Positions 31,167-43,754 of a DNA stretch of 64,000 nt are shown piece by piece. Where the stretch lies: assembly GCF_010993775.1 (NCBI RefSeq), contig NZ_WOTO01000011.1:1-64000 (forward strand), written 5' to 3'. The DNA is from Fodinicola feengrottensis (GTDB taxonomy: Bacteria > Actinomycetota > Actinomycetes > Mycobacteriales > HKI-0501). Under the pieces are notes generated by a model, which had not been told where the DNA came from, made no database searches, and worked only from the letters and a program-made list of their open reading frames with translations. The position numbers were made by a program, and so were the translations under genes. How positions within the stretch are numbered: the stretch's first letter is position 1; the number at the start of each line of letters is the position of its first letter.

Positions 31167-31743
31167 CAGCGCTCGAGGCGTACCACCACGCGCCGATCGG
31201 GCTCTTCGCCCTCGGACTCGCTCCAGACGCCTTCGAGGTCGGCGATCGCGTCGTGCACGACCTTGCGCTCGAACGGGTTCATCGCGTCCAGGCGTACGTC
31301 AGCGGCATCCTGTTTCGCTTTCACGACCGCCTCTTTCGCGACCTCCACCAGCTGCGCCCGCCGACGATCCCGGTAGCCACCGACATCGAGCATCAGCCGG
31401 CTGCGCGTACCAGTCTCCTGGACGACCGCGAGCCGAGTCAGCTCCTGCAGCGCGTCCAGCGTCGCGCCACCCGGGCCGATCAGTGACTGCAGGCCGCGAC
31501 CAACCACCGCCACCATCGCGCGGTCGCCTTCCACGTCCATGTCGATGTCACCGTCGTAGTCCACGATGTCAGCAGCAGCCGCTCGAGATAGTCGGCGGCG
31601 ATGTCACCTTCCTGGATCAGCAGCTCCGAGCGGCTCGGCCCAGTCTTGCCGGTGCCGTCCTCGGTGCTCTCGCCGCCGTCCACCGCCCCCTCTACCAGTT
31701 GCTCCGCCGGCGGAGCCTCCACGGTCGACGATTCTTCGCTCAC
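31166..31743 (-). CDS. jag: Jag (KhpB-like) RNA-binding protein with KH and R3H domains (frame break near 31566)
   Basis: About 192 residues. An acidic leader (about 1-55) is followed by ADYLERLLDIVDYDGDIDMDV, then the KH domain with GRGLQSLIGPGGATLDALQ, and an R3H domain with RLMLDVGGYRDRRRAQLVEVA. A single G missing near 31566 separates leader and KH domain. GTG 31743 fits the leader. Jag-type proteins bind RNA and, with the neighbouring YidC, are part of the membrane and envelope biogenesis cluster. A 133-base gap with no gene separates it from yidC. Confidence 0.9.
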
Positions 31744-31876
31744 TGCACACTCCAGTTTCTCGGGTATTCCCGGCGGCCGGTACGGCACAGCCGCCGCTCA
31801 AGTCTCAGATCGACCAGGGTATGCCTGCGCGCCGAACTGACATCCGCCACCGCCGGCCACCTGGTCCCAGGTGTGG

Positions 31877-33097
31877 CTACTTGCGGCTCGCGTCCGGGCT
31901 GTCCACTGGCCGGCCGTTCTTCTTGGCCGTGCTGGTGCCGTTGGCACGGGCACCCTGCGGGTTCTTCTTCGCCGCACCTGCGGCCGGCTGCTGCTTGATG
32001 GAAGCGCGCCGAGCCGACAGATTGCTGCTCTTGCCCGTCGTCGTACGAGCCGACTTGGCCGCGGTGCTCTTCGCGGCCCCGGTCTTGGCAACACCGGTCT
32101 TGGCAGCACCCGTCTTGCCGGTGCCGTTCTTCGACACCGCGGTCGCGGGCTCGTCCGACTCCTTGCTCAGCGAGGTGGTGGTGGCTGGCCGCGGGCCACC
32201 CTTCTTCGGGTTGACCGGCTTGGCACCGGGCTTGGGCGCCAGCGTCTGGCCCACCGAGGGCTTGTCCGGGTCGGCTTTCTCGCCGGCCTTCGCGTTCGCG
32301 CCGACCGGGGGGTGCTTGTGCAGCACGTAGAACTGCTGGCCCATCGAGAAGAGGTTCTGCGTCACCCAGTAGATGACCACGCCGAGCGGGAACAACGAAC
32401 CGGACACCAGCAACGACAACGGGATGCCGTAGAGCATCAGCTTCTGGATCATCGCCTGCTGCGGGTCAGCAGCGGCCGCCGTACGGGCAATCATCTGTCG
32501 CTGGGTGATGTACGTGGTGGCGACCATGATCGCGATCAGGACGGCGGCGACGATCTTCACCGTCAGTGCCTCGCCGCCCAGGCTCAGCACCTTGGCCGCC
32601 GGGTCGTTGAACGCCGCCGCGATGGGCGCACCCAGTAGTTTCGCGTGCGAGGCGCCGTTGAACTGGTCCAGCGTCCAGCCGTACTCGTTGATCGCCGCGT
32701 TCTTGGACACCGCGTCCAGCGGGTTGATGCCCTTCAGCACGTGGAAGAGACCAAGGAAGACCGGGATCTGCAGCAGCAACGGGAGGCAACCCATCAGCGG
32801 GTTGGCTTTCTCCCGGCGATACAGCTCCATCATTTCCCGCTGGAGCGTCTCCCGGTCACCCTTGTGCTTCTTCTGCAGTTCCTTCACCTGCGGCTGCAGC
32901 GCCTGCATCGCCCGCTGGGACTTGATCTGCTTCATGAAGACCGGGAACAGGATCACTCGTACGGTGATCACCAGGAAGACAATCGAGAGCACCCACGCGA
33001 TGCCGTTGTCCGCGCCGAGCAGCGCGCCCCAGAGACTGTGCCATTTGAGCAGGACCCACGAGATCGCGATGTAGATCCAGTTCAGGTTGAAACTCAC
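31877..33097 (-). CDS. yidC: Membrane protein insertase YidC
   Basis: An intact 406-residue Oxa1/YidC protein. Hydrophobic segments lie at about 5-25, 30-52, 100-120, 180-200 and 230-255, and the family's [20 protein letters not shown] hairpin with the conserved Arg is present. The cytoplasmic C-tail of about 130 residues is rich in Lys, Ala, Thr and Pro and contains repeated KTGAAKTG units, a ribosome-contacting tail common in actinobacteria. It inserts membrane proteins alone or with SecYEG. Start GTG overlaps the yidD stop codon by one codon's width. Confidence 0.97.
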   Translation of the reverse strand: MSFNLNWIYIAISWVLLKWHSLWGALLGADNGIAWVLSIVFLVITVRVILFPVFMKQIKSQRAMQALQPQVKELQKKHKGDRETLQREMMELYRREKANPLMGCLPLLLQIPVFLGLFHVLKGINPLDAVSKNAAINEYGWTLDQFNGASHAKLLGAPIAAAFNDPAAKVLSLGGEALTVKIVAAVLIAIMVATTYITQRQMIARTAAAADPQQAMIQKLMLYGIPLSLLVSGSLFPLGVVIYWVTQNLFSMGQQFYVLHKHPPVGANAKAGEKADPDKPSVGQTLAPKPGAKPVNPKKGGPRPATTTSLSKESDEPATAVSKNGTGKTGAAKTGVAKTGAAKSTAAKSARTTTGKSSNLSARRASIKQQPAAGAAKKNPQGARANGTSTAKKNGRPVDSPDASRK

Positions 33098-33438
33098 CGG
33101 GTAGCTCCAGAATCGGTTGTCATACGGCGCGGCTCGGGTGACGCTTTGTCAGGCACGGGGTCGTAACCGCCGGGATGGAACGGGTGGCAGCGAGCGAGTC
33201 GCCAGGCGGAGAGCCCCAGCCCGCGCAACGCGCCGTGGACGCGCAACGCCTCGACGGCGTACGCGCTGCAAGTCGGATAGAACCGGCACCGCGGTGGCAA
33301 CGCAGGACTTATCCACCGACGGTACGCCAGCACCGGAATGATGAGCAGCCGAACCAGCCAGTCCCGGCCCAGCGAAATCTCAGGATCGCGCTGGTGGACG
33401 CACTTGCGTGAGTCAGTGGGCCGGGCTGGGGCGTTCAT
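33094..33438 (-). CDS. yidD: Membrane protein insertion efficiency factor YidD
   Basis: A complete 114-residue protein with the family signature [15 protein letters not shown] and [15 protein letters not shown]. An amphipathic N-terminal stretch ([17 protein letters not shown]) associates with the membrane. It aids YidC-dependent insertion. It overlaps rnpA upstream (ATGA) and yidC downstream, so translation is coupled along this operon. Confidence 0.95.
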   Translation of the reverse strand: MNAPARPTDSRKCVHQRDPEISLGRDWLVRLLIIPVLAYRRWISPALPPRCRFYPTCSAYAVEALRVHGALRGLGLSAWRLARCHPFHPGGYDPVPDKASPEPRRMTTDSGATR

Positions 33439-33803
33439 CTGGATCCGCCACCCTGACGCTTCATCAACGTACGCAGGGCCGAGTCCAGGTCCTCGCCCAT
33501 CCGGGCCGACGGACAGTCCCGGGACGCCGGCAGCGCTCGCACCACCAGGTCGGAACCTGCGGGCAGCACGTCCAGGCGGTCGCGTACGAGGTGACGCAAC
33601 TGACGCTGGACGCGGTGCCGTACCACGGAATTGCCGACCGCCTTGGAAACCACAAAGCCCGCCCGTCGGTCCTGCACGGGCGAGGCGGTGGTGGGACGTA
33701 CGGCCAGGTGCACCACCAGAGTCGACCGGCCGGTTCGTTGGCCAGTCTTCACAACCCTGGTGAAGTCATCGCGACTACGCAGACGCGACGCGGCCGGCAG
33801 CAC
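33435..33803 (-). CDS. rnpA: Ribonuclease P protein component
   Basis: A complete 122-residue basic protein with the RNR-like region [22 protein letters not shown] (the family's conserved RNRxKR helix in a variant form) and an N-terminal [16 protein letters not shown]. It is the protein subunit of RNase P, which cuts tRNA 5' leaders. GTG at 33803 starts 10 bases after the rpmH stop, the standard arrangement. Confidence 0.95.
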   Translation of the reverse strand: MLPAASRLRSRDDFTRVVKTGQRTGRSTLVVHLAVRPTTASPVQDRRAGFVVSKAVGNSVVRHRVQRQLRHLVRDRLDVLPAGSDLVVRALPASRDCPSARMGEDLDSALRTLMKRQGGGSR

Positions 33804-33813
33804 AGGCGGTCCG

Positions 33814-33951
33814 TCAGGCCGAGAGCTTCTGCCGGCCCTTGAACCGGCGGGCGGCCAGGATGGCGCGGCCGGCGCGGGTGCTCATCCGCAGCCGAAAGCC
33901 GTGGGTGCGGGCGCGGCGGCGGTTGTGCGGCTGGAAGGTGCGCTTGCTCAC
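33814..33951 (-). CDS. rpmH: 50S ribosomal protein L34
   Basis: A 45-codon gene translating to [20 protein letters not shown], then [19 protein letters not shown] and KLSA, the standard L34 sequence. GTG at 33951 and TGA at 33814 define it. It is the first leftward gene from the origin and is very highly expressed in relatives; its promoter must lie in the gap towards dnaA. Confidence 0.98.
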   Translation of the reverse strand: MSKRTFQPHNRRRARTHGFRLRMSTRAGRAILAARRFKGRQKLSA

Positions 33952-34573
33952 GTCGAGATCTCCATTTACGGCTGGTGCTGCGAATGCACAGGGTCGGTGA
34001 CGTCCGGCGCGACCGCGGTTGACCGTTTCCTACCGGTCTTTACCGCCGATCGCTCCGCTTGCCGGATGTCCGTCGGCCTCGCTGGATCGTTCTCGAGGCA
34101 CGACAAGTGGCCGGCACACGGCCATAGTCCTACCGAGGATACGTAAGTGATCCCGGGACGGTCAAACACACCCCTCGGTGAGCGGTTGTCCCCAGCTGTC
34201 CGCGAAGATATCCCCAAGCCTGTGGACAACGCCTTGTTCGGTCCGGCCGCACGCTGTTAGCGTGCTCGTCCTCAGTGGTAGCCGCGAACTGCGGCTGCGG
34301 GCGCGCGATCCGCGCGCTTGGGGAATGATCATCACCAGCGGTTGACCTGCGCGAATTGTTGGTCGCCGGCGCGGCATCGGACCATCAAAGGGGGCGATGG
34401 GGACGTGATGACGCAGCGCCCGCGACGATCGGCTGGGCGGCAGTCACGCGGTACGTACACAGGGTGTGGACATCTGTGTGGACAACCGGGCCGGTACACC
34501 CGTTTCGACGCGATCTCCGTACCGCGTGTCCGTGGTACGGCGGGTTCACTGAGTTTTGGGGAGGGGAACGCGG
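33952..34573. promoter_or_regulatory. rpmH-dnaA intergenic region with DnaA boxes
   Basis: This 622-base gap holds no gene I can support. DnaA-box 9-mers are visible: TTGTCCCCA at 34186-34194, TTGTCCACA (complement) at 34221-34229 and TTGTCCACA (complement) at 34477-34485. It should carry the divergent rpmH and dnaA promoters; boxes here probably support autoregulation of dnaA by DnaA. Confidence 0.75.
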
Positions 34574-36168
34574 GTGGCTGATGACGACAAGCCGAACCTG
34601 GACGTCATCTGGGGGGAAGCCACTGCGGGACTCGGTGGCGAGTCGCTGGGTGCGCAGCAACGAGCGTGGCTCCGGCTGACCCGGCCGCTCGCGCTCGTTC
34701 AGGACACCGCGCTGGTGGCCGCGCCCAACCAGTTCGCCAAGGACATGATCGAACAACGGCTGCTGCCGCTGATCGCCAAAGCGCTGTCCGAACGAATCGG
34801 CCGGCCGGTCGGGGTGGCGGTGACGGTGTTGCCGGACGACGCACCGACCTCGCCGGCTCCGCCTGACGCGATGGCCGAGGCGGTCGACTCTCAACCTGAC
34901 GCGTACACGTACCAACACGACGCCCCGGCCGATTCCCTCGCCGGCGAGTCTCCGATGAGCGGGATACGCGGAGTTTCCGGACTGTCCCGGGGACCCGAGG
35001 GCACCAGTGGCGCGATGAGCCAGCCAGCCGCACCGGCCGGGGATGGACAGCCAGCCGACCGGCGCGGCCACCGGACGTTCTTCGCATTCGTCCGGACTTG
35101 GTTCGCATCACCGCCCGCAACCGGTCGAACCGGCTCGGCTGAACCCGAAGTACATCTTCGACTCGTTCGTGATCGGGTCCAGCAACCGGTTCGCGCGCAC
35201 GCGGCCGCGGTGGCGGTCGCCGAAGCGCCCGCGAAGGCGTACAACCCGCTGTTCATCTACGGCGGGTCGGGACTGGGCAAGACGCACCTGCTGCACGCGA
35301 TCGGGCATTACGCCCAACGGCTCGGCCACGCGAAGTCGGTACGGTACGTCTCCACCGAGGAGTTCACGAACGACTTCATCAACTCGCTGCGCGACGACAA
35401 GGCGCAGATCTTCCAGCGCCGCTACCGCGACGTGGACATCCTGCTGGTCGACGACATCCAGTTCCTGGAACGTGCGGAACGAACCCAGGAGGAGTTCTTC
35501 CACACCTTCAACACGCTCACAACGCGAACAACAAGCAGATCGTCATCTCCTCCGATCGCTCGCCCAAACAGCTGGCGACGTTGGAGGAACGGCTGCGTAC
35601 GCGTTTCGAGTGGGGCCTCCTGACCGACATCCAGCCGCCCGACCTCGAGACGCGCATCGCGATCCTGCGTAAGAAAGCCGCTCAGGAAAGACTGGAAGCG
35701 CCGCCGGAGGTTCTGGAGTTCATCGCCAGCAAGATCGCCAGCAACATCCGCGAACTCGAGGGCGCGCTGATCCGGATCACCGCCTTCGCCAGCCTGAACC
35801 GCCAGGAGGTCGACACCGGCCTCGCCGAGGTGGTGCTCCGCGACCTGATCCCGGCCGACGGCGGTCCGGAGATCACCGCGACCCAGATCATGGCCGCGAG
35901 TGCCGAGTACTTCGGCGTCACGATGGACGACCTGTGCGGCCAGTCCCGCAGTCGAGTACTGGTGAACGCCCGCCAGGTCGCGATGTACCTGTGCCGCGAG
36001 CTGACCGAGCTGTCGCTGCCCAAGATCGGCCAGTCGTTCGGAAACCGGGACCACACGACCGTCATGCACGCCGATCGCAAGATCCGCCAGCAGATGGCCG
36101 AACGCCGTGCTCTCTACAACCAGATCGCCGAGCTGACCAACCGAATCAAACAGCGAGCCCAGCAGTGA
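34574..36168 (+). CDS. dnaA: Chromosomal replication initiator DnaA (frame breaks near 35060-35190 and 35520)
   Basis: About 531 residues. Domain I occupies about 1-90 ([15 protein letters not shown]...), then a variable linker to about residue 190. The AAA+ domain has [19 protein letters not shown], Walker [17 protein letters not shown], Walker [14 protein letters not shown] and [20 protein letters not shown]. The DNA-binding domain ends with [20 protein letters not shown] and [12 protein letters not shown], the signature for DnaA boxes. The usual GKE after FLE reads RAE. GTG 34574 follows GGGAGGGG. As DnaA is essential, the three frame changes must be sequence errors. Confidence 0.96.
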
Positions 36169-36562
36169 ACGCGGCGACGATGACTGTCCACAAGCTGAGT
36201 ACACAGCCTGGGGATAACACTGTGGACGACGGTGGATGGACGTGGACAACAGCTGAACAGGTGTCGGATGTCGACAGGTCGCACACCGATTCGGCCGCTG
36301 TCCCCACCGGATGTCCACATGGTCGCTTCGCATTTGACCAGCCCGTACGTCCGTTGTCCCCGGTTTCCACAGGTGCGAAGACGTCGACGAAATCTATCTA
36401 TCGAGGAATCATCAACAGCCTTCAGTGCGGCCCGATCTGGGGACAACGGCCGAGAATTGGGCTGAGCACCCAAAAAACGCACCGAGAACCAGTCCCGGTG
36501 AATCACAGGTTTTCGCCGCCGTGCACACTGACGAACCGAACAGCTTCTGCAGGAGGGCCTCG
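36169..36562. promoter_or_regulatory. oriC: Chromosomal replication origin oriC
   Basis: The dnaA-dnaN gap is packed with DnaA-box-like 9-mers on both strands: CTGTCCACA 36184-36192, TTATCCCCA (complement) 36209-36217, TCGTCCACA (complement) 36221-36229, TTGTCCACG (complement) 36241-36249, ATGTCCACA 36311-36319, TTGTCCCCG 36355-36363, TTGTCCCCA (complement) 36438-36446. Spacing is irregular, as in actinobacterial origins. A less GC-rich stretch near 36385-36415 could be the unwinding element. The dnaN promoter is presumably near its 3' end. Confidence 0.9.
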
Positions 36563-37690
36563 ATGAAATTCCGGGTTGAGCGCGAGGCGCTCGCGGACGC
36601 GGTCGCTTGGACAGCCAAGAGCCTGCCGGCCCGACCGCCCGTTCCCGTCCTGGCCGGGGTGCTGATGACCTCCGAAGCGGACAGGTTGCTGGTGTCCGGC
36701 TTCGACTACGAGGTGTCCACTCAGGTCGGCATCGACATGCAAGGTGAGGAGTCCGGCAAAGTGCTGGTGTCCGGCCGGTTGCTGGCCGAGATCACCCGTG
36801 CGTTGCCGGCACATCCCGTCCAGGTGAACGTGGATGGCGCTCGAGCCGAGATCACCTGCGGCAGTGCGCGGTTCACGTTGCCGACGATGCCGGTTGAGGA
36901 CTACCCCAGCCTGCCGAACATGCCGACCGTTGCCGGCACGCTGGACGGCGCGACCTTCGCCAATGCCGTCCACCAGGTCGCCATCGCGGCTGGCCGGGAC
37001 GACACACTGCCGATGTTGACGGGCGTACGCCTCGAGCTCGAGAGCGATCGGGTCACCCTTGCCGCCACCGACCGCTACCGGCTGGCCGTGCGAGAGCTGA
37101 CGTGGCACCCCGGTTCGGCCGGCGTTTCGACCACCGCGCTGGTGCCCGCCCGTACGCTGTCGGACACCGCGAAAGCGTTGGCCGGTGCGCACGAAGTGCA
37201 GTTGGCGCTGTCCCAGCCGGAGACCGGCGAGGGCATCATCGGCTTCGCCGGTGCGGGCCGCCGCTCCACCACCAGGCTGTTGGACGCCGAGTTCGTGAAG
37301 TATCGCTCGCTGCTGCCGGACAGTTTCGCGGCTCGAGCAACCGTGCCCACCGCGATGCTGACCGAGGTGATCAAGCGAGTCGCACTGGTCGCCGAGCGCA
37401 ACACCCCGATCCGGCTGTCTTTCACCAAGGACGAGCTGATCGCGGAGGCCGGTGGCAGCGACGACGCTCGAGCGTCCGAGACGACCGGTGCCAGTTACGA
37501 CGGCGACGAGATGACCGTCGCCTTCAACCCGCAGTATCTGCTGGACGGGTTGAACGCGATCGAGTCGGATACCGCGGTGATGTCGTTCACGGCGCCACAG
37601 AAACCTGCGGTGATCACCGGTGCGGACGAGAATGGTTCGGACAAGGTCGACTACCGCTACGTGTTGATGCCGGTTCGCCTCACCGGCTGA
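36563..37690 (+). CDS. dnaN: DNA polymerase III beta sliding clamp
   Basis: An intact 375-residue clamp with three similar domains. KFRVEREALADAVAWTAKSL starts domain 1; SARFTLPTMPVEDYPSLP and LPMLTGVRLELESDRVTLAA are domain 1-2 landmarks, and the C-terminal VDYRYVLMPVRLTG contributes the binding pocket. It tethers polymerase III to DNA. AGGAGG lies before the ATG. The dnaN-gnd gap is 88 bases. Confidence 0.98.
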   Translation: MKFRVEREALADAVAWTAKSLPARPPVPVLAGVLMTSEADRLLVSGFDYEVSTQVGIDMQGEESGKVLVSGRLLAEITRALPAHPVQVNVDGARAEITCGSARFTLPTMPVEDYPSLPNMPTVAGTLDGATFANAVHQVAIAAGRDDTLPMLTGVRLELESDRVTLAATDRYRLAVRELTWHPGSAGVSTTALVPARTLSDTAKALAGAHEVQLALSQPETGEGIIGFAGAGRRSTTRLLDAEFVKYRSLLPDSFAARATVPTAMLTEVIKRVALVAERNTPIRLSFTKDELIAEAGGSDDARASETTGASYDGDEMTVAFNPQYLLDGLNAIESDTAVMSFTAPQKPAVITGADENGSDKVDYRYVLMPVRLTG

Positions 37691-37778
37691 CCAGACACCT
37701 AAACGCACAGCCACAGGCACACCATCGTCAATCGGCGCCGGATCACCAGCCGGCGCGGAAGCCAGGGGAGCGAGACGT

Positions 37779-38662
37779 ATGCAGCTGGGCATGGTCGGGT
37801 TGGGTCGGATGGGCGGCAACATGGCCGAGCGGCTGCGGACCGCCGGCCACAAAGTCGTCGGCTACGACCGGGATCCCAAGGTGTCGGACACCGAGAGCCT
37901 GGCCGACCTGGTCGGCAAGCTCGAGGCGCCGCGGGCCGTCTGGGTGATGGTGCCCGCGGGCGCGATCACCGACGGCGTGATCGATGAGCTGGCCGACCTG
38001 CTTGAGGCTGGTGACACGGTCATCGACGGCGGCAACTCGAAGTGGACCTGTGACACCGAACACGCGACGCAGCTTGCCGCGAAGGGGATCAACTTCGCGG
38101 ACTGCGGTGTTTCCGGCGGTGTCTGGGGACAGGAGTTCGGCTACGGTCTGATGGCCGGCGGTTCGCCGCAGATCGTTGAGCAGCTGATGCCGATCTTTGA
38201 CGCGTTGCGTCCCGAAGGTCCGCGTGAGGAAGGCTTCGTCCACGCCGGCGGCGTGGGCGCTGGTCATTACGCGAAGATGGTGCACAACGGCATCGAGTAC
38301 GGGCTTATGCAGGCGTACGCGGAAGGCTTCGAACTCCTCGAGGCCTCGCCGGTCACCCACGACAAGGTGGCCGCGATTTTCAAGGCGTGGTCCCGCGGCA
38401 CGGTCGTACGATCGTGGCTGCTTGAGCTGATGGTGCGCGCGCTCGAGTCGGACGACGACCTGTCCGAAATCAAGGGCTATGCGGATGACTCCGGCGAGGG
38501 CCGTTGGACGGTCGACAGGGCATCGAAAACGCGGTTCCGATGCCAGTCATCTCGGCCGCGCTGTTCGCTCGGTTCTCCTCCCGGCAGCCCGACTCGCCGG
38601 CCATGAAGGCAGTTGCCGCGCTCCGGAACCAGTTCGGTGGGCACGCGGTCAAGGCTGACTAA
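37779..38662 (+). CDS. gnd: 6-phosphogluconate dehydrogenase, decarboxylating (frame break near 38512)
   Basis: About 294 residues, the short GndA-like form found between dnaN and recF in actinobacteria. GLGRMGGNMAERL is the nucleotide-binding loop; GGNSKWTCD and GAGHYAKMVHNGIEYGLMQ hold the substrate and catalytic Lys residues. The frame is lost at TVDRAS: one missing A (GAACAG instead of GACAG) restores TVEQGIENAVPMPVISAAL to the end. It oxidises 6-phosphogluconate to ribulose 5-phosphate. ATG 37779 is preceded by GGGAG. Confidence 0.93.
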
Positions 38663-38670
38663 GCCGCGAT

Positions 38671-38684
38671 GTTGCACGTGAAAC
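38671..38684. promoter_or_regulatory. Near-parS site upstream of recF
   Basis: GTTGCACGTGAAAC differs from the parS core at one base (G for T at position 4). It lies in the 60-base gap between gnd and recF. Single-mismatch parS sites near the origin are known to bind ParB in other actinobacteria. Confidence 0.5.
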
Positions 38685-38722
38685 CAAGCTGACCCCGGTC
38701 GGACTAAGGAGACACGGCGCTC

Positions 38723-39866
38723 GTGCGGGTGAGGCATCTGAGCCTGGTCGACTTCCGCAGTTACCCGACCGCGGAAGTGCCGATTGACGCTGGTCCGAGT
38801 GTCTTTGTCGGACCGAATGGACAGGGCAAGACCAACCTGATGGAGGCCATCGGCTACGTCGCGACCCTGGGCAGCCATCGGGTGGGGACGGACGCGCCGA
38901 TGATCCGGTCGGGGGCGGCTTGCGCGGTGATCCGGACCGCGATCGTACGGGACGACCGCGAGCTGGTCGCCGAGCTGGAGATCGTGCCCGGCCGGGCCAA
39001 CCGCGCAAAACTGAACCGCACACACAGGTGCGGCCTCGAGAGGTGCTCGGCGCTCTGCGGATGGTGATGTTCGCACCCGAGGACCTCTCGCTCGTACGAG
39101 GTGACCCGTCCGAACGGCGGCGGTATCTCGACGAGCTGCTGGTCGCCCGCACTCCCCGTTATGCCGGCGTTCGGGCCGACTACGAGCGGGTGCTCAAACA
39201 GCGGAACGCGCTGCTCAAGACCGCTGGGATGGCTCGTCGGGCCGGATCGGCCGGGGATTTGCGAACGCTCGACGTCTGGGACAACCACCTGGCCGTGCAC
39301 GGCGCCGAGCTGCTGGCCGGCCGGCTCGAGCTGGTCAGCGCACTGCAGCCCTTCGTCGTCAAGGGATATGACCAGGTCAGCATGGGGGCGGGGGGCCGGC
39401 CACCACGACGTACAAATGCTCGGCCCTGGACGAAGGTGAGCGGGTCGAGGACCTCACTCCGGAGAAGGACTTGCTGATCGCCCGGCTGTTGGCGGCCCTT
39501 GCCCGAGCCCGGCAGTCCGAGGTGGAACGCGGGATTACGCTGGTCGGGCCGCATCGGGACGACTTGGTCCTGCAGCTGGGCGAGTTGCCGGCCAAGGGTT
39601 ATGCGAGTCATGGCGAGTCTTGGTCGTACGCGCTGGCATTGAAGCTGGCCGCGTACGATCTGCTCTGCAGTGACGGCGGCCAGCCGATGCTGATCCTCGA
39701 CGATGTTTTCGCCGAATTGGACGGCGGTCGACGGGACCGGCTCGCCGACTTGGTCGCGCCGGCCGAACAGGTGCTGGTGACGGCCGCGGTGCCCGGCGAC
39801 GTACCGGAAAACCTGCAGGGCGCCCGCTACGACGTGGCCGCCGGAGAGGTGCGTCGTGTCCGCTGA
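38723..39866 (+). CDS. recF: DNA replication and repair protein RecF (frame breaks near 39010, 39395, 39470)
   Basis: About 381 residues. The N-terminus [17 protein letters not shown] leads to Walker [64 protein letters not shown] and the ABC signature region [15 protein letters not shown] follow, with Walker [15 protein letters not shown] near the end. It is an SMC-like ATPase that loads RecA with RecO and RecR. Its GTG start is set by RBS AAGGAG. The last 11 bases overlap the next gene. Confidence 0.94.
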
Positions 39867-40438
39867 CCAGCAGAAAGAGCCCGACGACGGGCAGTCCGAG
39901 CTGCTCCCCGCACCGCCGGCGGACCCTGCCGAGCAATCGGCCAGCGGCCCGCAACTGGCTCGCGCCGCGCTCGAGGCGGCGCGCGGTAAGTCCTCAGGAA
40001 TGTCGAACAAGCGACGTGCGCGCTTTATCGACAAATCGCCAATCGGGACGGCGTTCGGGATACACCGGCTCGGGCCCGGATCCCCGCGACCCGCAGCCGT
40101 TTGGCCGGCTGATCCGCCGGATGGTGGCCGATCGCGGCTGGGAACGGCCGGCTGCCGAGGCGCGCGTGCTGGGCAGCTGGGACCGCGTGGTGGGACCGGA
40201 CATTTCCGCGCACTGCACCCCGGTCAGCCTGCACCAAGGCCAGCTGACGCTGCAGGCTGAGTCGACCGCCTGGGCCACCCAGTTGCGGTTGCTGGCGCCA
40301 AGACTGCTGGCCATCCTGGCCACCGAAGTAGGCGCCGGCGTGGTCAGCAAACTCTCCATTCACGGGCCGGCCGCCCCATCCTGGAAAAAGGGCCCCCGTA
40401 CGGTCCGTGGCCGCGGTCCCCGGGACACGTACGGCTGA
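39856..40438 (+). CDS. DUF721 (DciA-related) protein (frame break near 40060)
   Basis: About 193 residues. The variable, basic N-terminal part is followed by [25 protein letters not shown] and a KH-like DUF721 domain with [22 protein letters not shown] and [19 protein letters not shown]. Tail: [19 protein letters not shown]721 proteins are the family of DciA, which loads the replicative helicase, and in actinobacteria lie between recF and gyrB. GTG 39856 overlaps recF. Confidence 0.9.
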
Positions 40439-40474
40439 GGCTGGCTCAGCGCCCACCGGCTCCTTTCACGACCT

Positions 40475-40528
40475 GTTCCGCGGAACGGGGAGAGGCCGAC
40501 CACCTCTCACGTTACTACCCCCTGGTAG
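40475..40528 (+). promoter_or_regulatory. Palindromes upstream of the toxin-antitoxin pair
   Basis: GTTCCGCGGAAC is a perfect palindrome at 40475-40486, and CTACC-CCCT-GGTAG spans 40515-40528, 9 bases before the antitoxin ATG. The second is where an antitoxin-bound operator would be expected; the first may be an operator or part of a terminator for the recF operon. Confidence 0.5.
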
Positions 40529-40537
40529 CATCACCCC

Positions 40538-40960
40538 ATGGTCACGATTCCGAGCGATCTGAGCGGCCCTGTCCCGGCCAACCCCGGCCGAGATGTCCGG
40601 GATGTCATCGACATGGTCAGGCGGTTGGCGTCGATGCGACAGTCGCACCGCGCCACGGCGTATGAGGTCGACTTGAGCAACCTGTTCAGTACGGACCTCG
40701 GCGACATCACCGAGACGGTCGCTCAGCGCTCTCTTGGTCGGGCCAGGAAGGTCAGTGTTTCGCTACCCGAGGAGCTCACGATGGCCTTGCAACAGCGGCT
40801 CGGCAAGGGCGAGTTCTCGCAGTATGTGACCGATGCGGTCGCCCGCCAGTTGGAGCTTGACCTGTTGGCCGAGTTGTCGGACCTGTTCGAGTCCGAAGAC
40901 GGCCCGGTGCCGGCTGAGTATCTCGAGGAGGCGCGCCTCGCATGGCCAGACGCCGAGTGA
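40538..40960 (+). CDS. VapB-like ribbon-helix-helix antitoxin
   Basis: 140 residues, intact. The C-terminal half has the ribbon-helix-helix pattern: KVSVSLPEELTMALQQRL followed by SQYVTDAVARQLELDLL, then an acidic tail (LFESEDGPVPAEYLEEARL) that should wrap the toxin. The N-terminal 60 residues (DVRDVIDMVRRLASMRQSH, YEVDLSNLFST) are unusually long for a VapB. It overlaps the PIN-domain gene by 19 bases, the classic type II toxin-antitoxin layout, and a palindrome lies just upstream. Confidence 0.8.
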   Translation: MVTIPSDLSGPVPANPGRDVRDVIDMVRRLASMRQSHRATAYEVDLSNLFSTDLGDITETVAQRSLGRARKVSVSLPEELTMALQQRLGKGEFSQYVTDAVARQLELDLLAELSDLFESEDGPVPAEYLEEARLAWPDAE

Positions 40961-41376
40961 CGATCGGCGGCACCCTCGTCCTTGACAGCGATGGTCTGTG
41001 CAAACTCGCCGCCAAGGATCAGCGGGCGCGGGCCTATCACGACTCCGCGGTCGCTCGTGGCGCGCAGGTGGTGGTGAGCGCGATAACCCTCGCCGAGGTG
41101 TTACGTGGCAGCGCACGTGACGCGGCCCTGCATCGGGTCCTGTCACGGATCATCACCGTGCCGGTGTCGGCCTCGTTGGGCCGGGCGGCCGGTGAACTGC
41201 TCGGCCTGGTCGGCCTCACCGGTCATCGTTGCGCGGTCGACTCCGTGGTGGCGGCGACGGCGCTGGTGATGTCACGGCCGGTCGTCGTGCTGACCAGCGA
41301 TCCGGAAGACCTCAGTCGACTGGTCGAGGAGCCACACTGCCCAAAAGAGCACCAAGTCGCGATCGTACGCATTTGA
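40942..41376 (+). CDS. VapC-like PIN-domain ribonuclease toxin
   Basis: 144 residues, intact. The PIN acidic residues are present: Asp in LVLDSDGLCKLA, Glu in SAITLAEVLRG, Asp in HRCAVDSVVAATAL and Asp in VVVLTSDPEDLSRL, in family order. Such toxins cut tRNA or rRNA when the antitoxin is lost. Expression is translationally coupled to the antitoxin. The pair lies between DUF721 and gyrB, which are normally adjacent, so it is an insertion into the origin cluster. Confidence 0.83.
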   Translation: MARRRVTIGGTLVLDSDGLCKLAAKDQRARAYHDSAVARGAQVVVSAITLAEVLRGSARDAALHRVLSRIITVPVSASLGRAAGELLGLVGLTGHRCAVDSVVAATALVMSRPVVVLTSDPEDLSRLVEEPHCPKEHQVAIVRI

Positions 41377-43719
<2,343 letters not shown>

Positions 43720-43754
43720 TTATTTTGTGGCTTTGATCACGAGTCTTAACGAGA

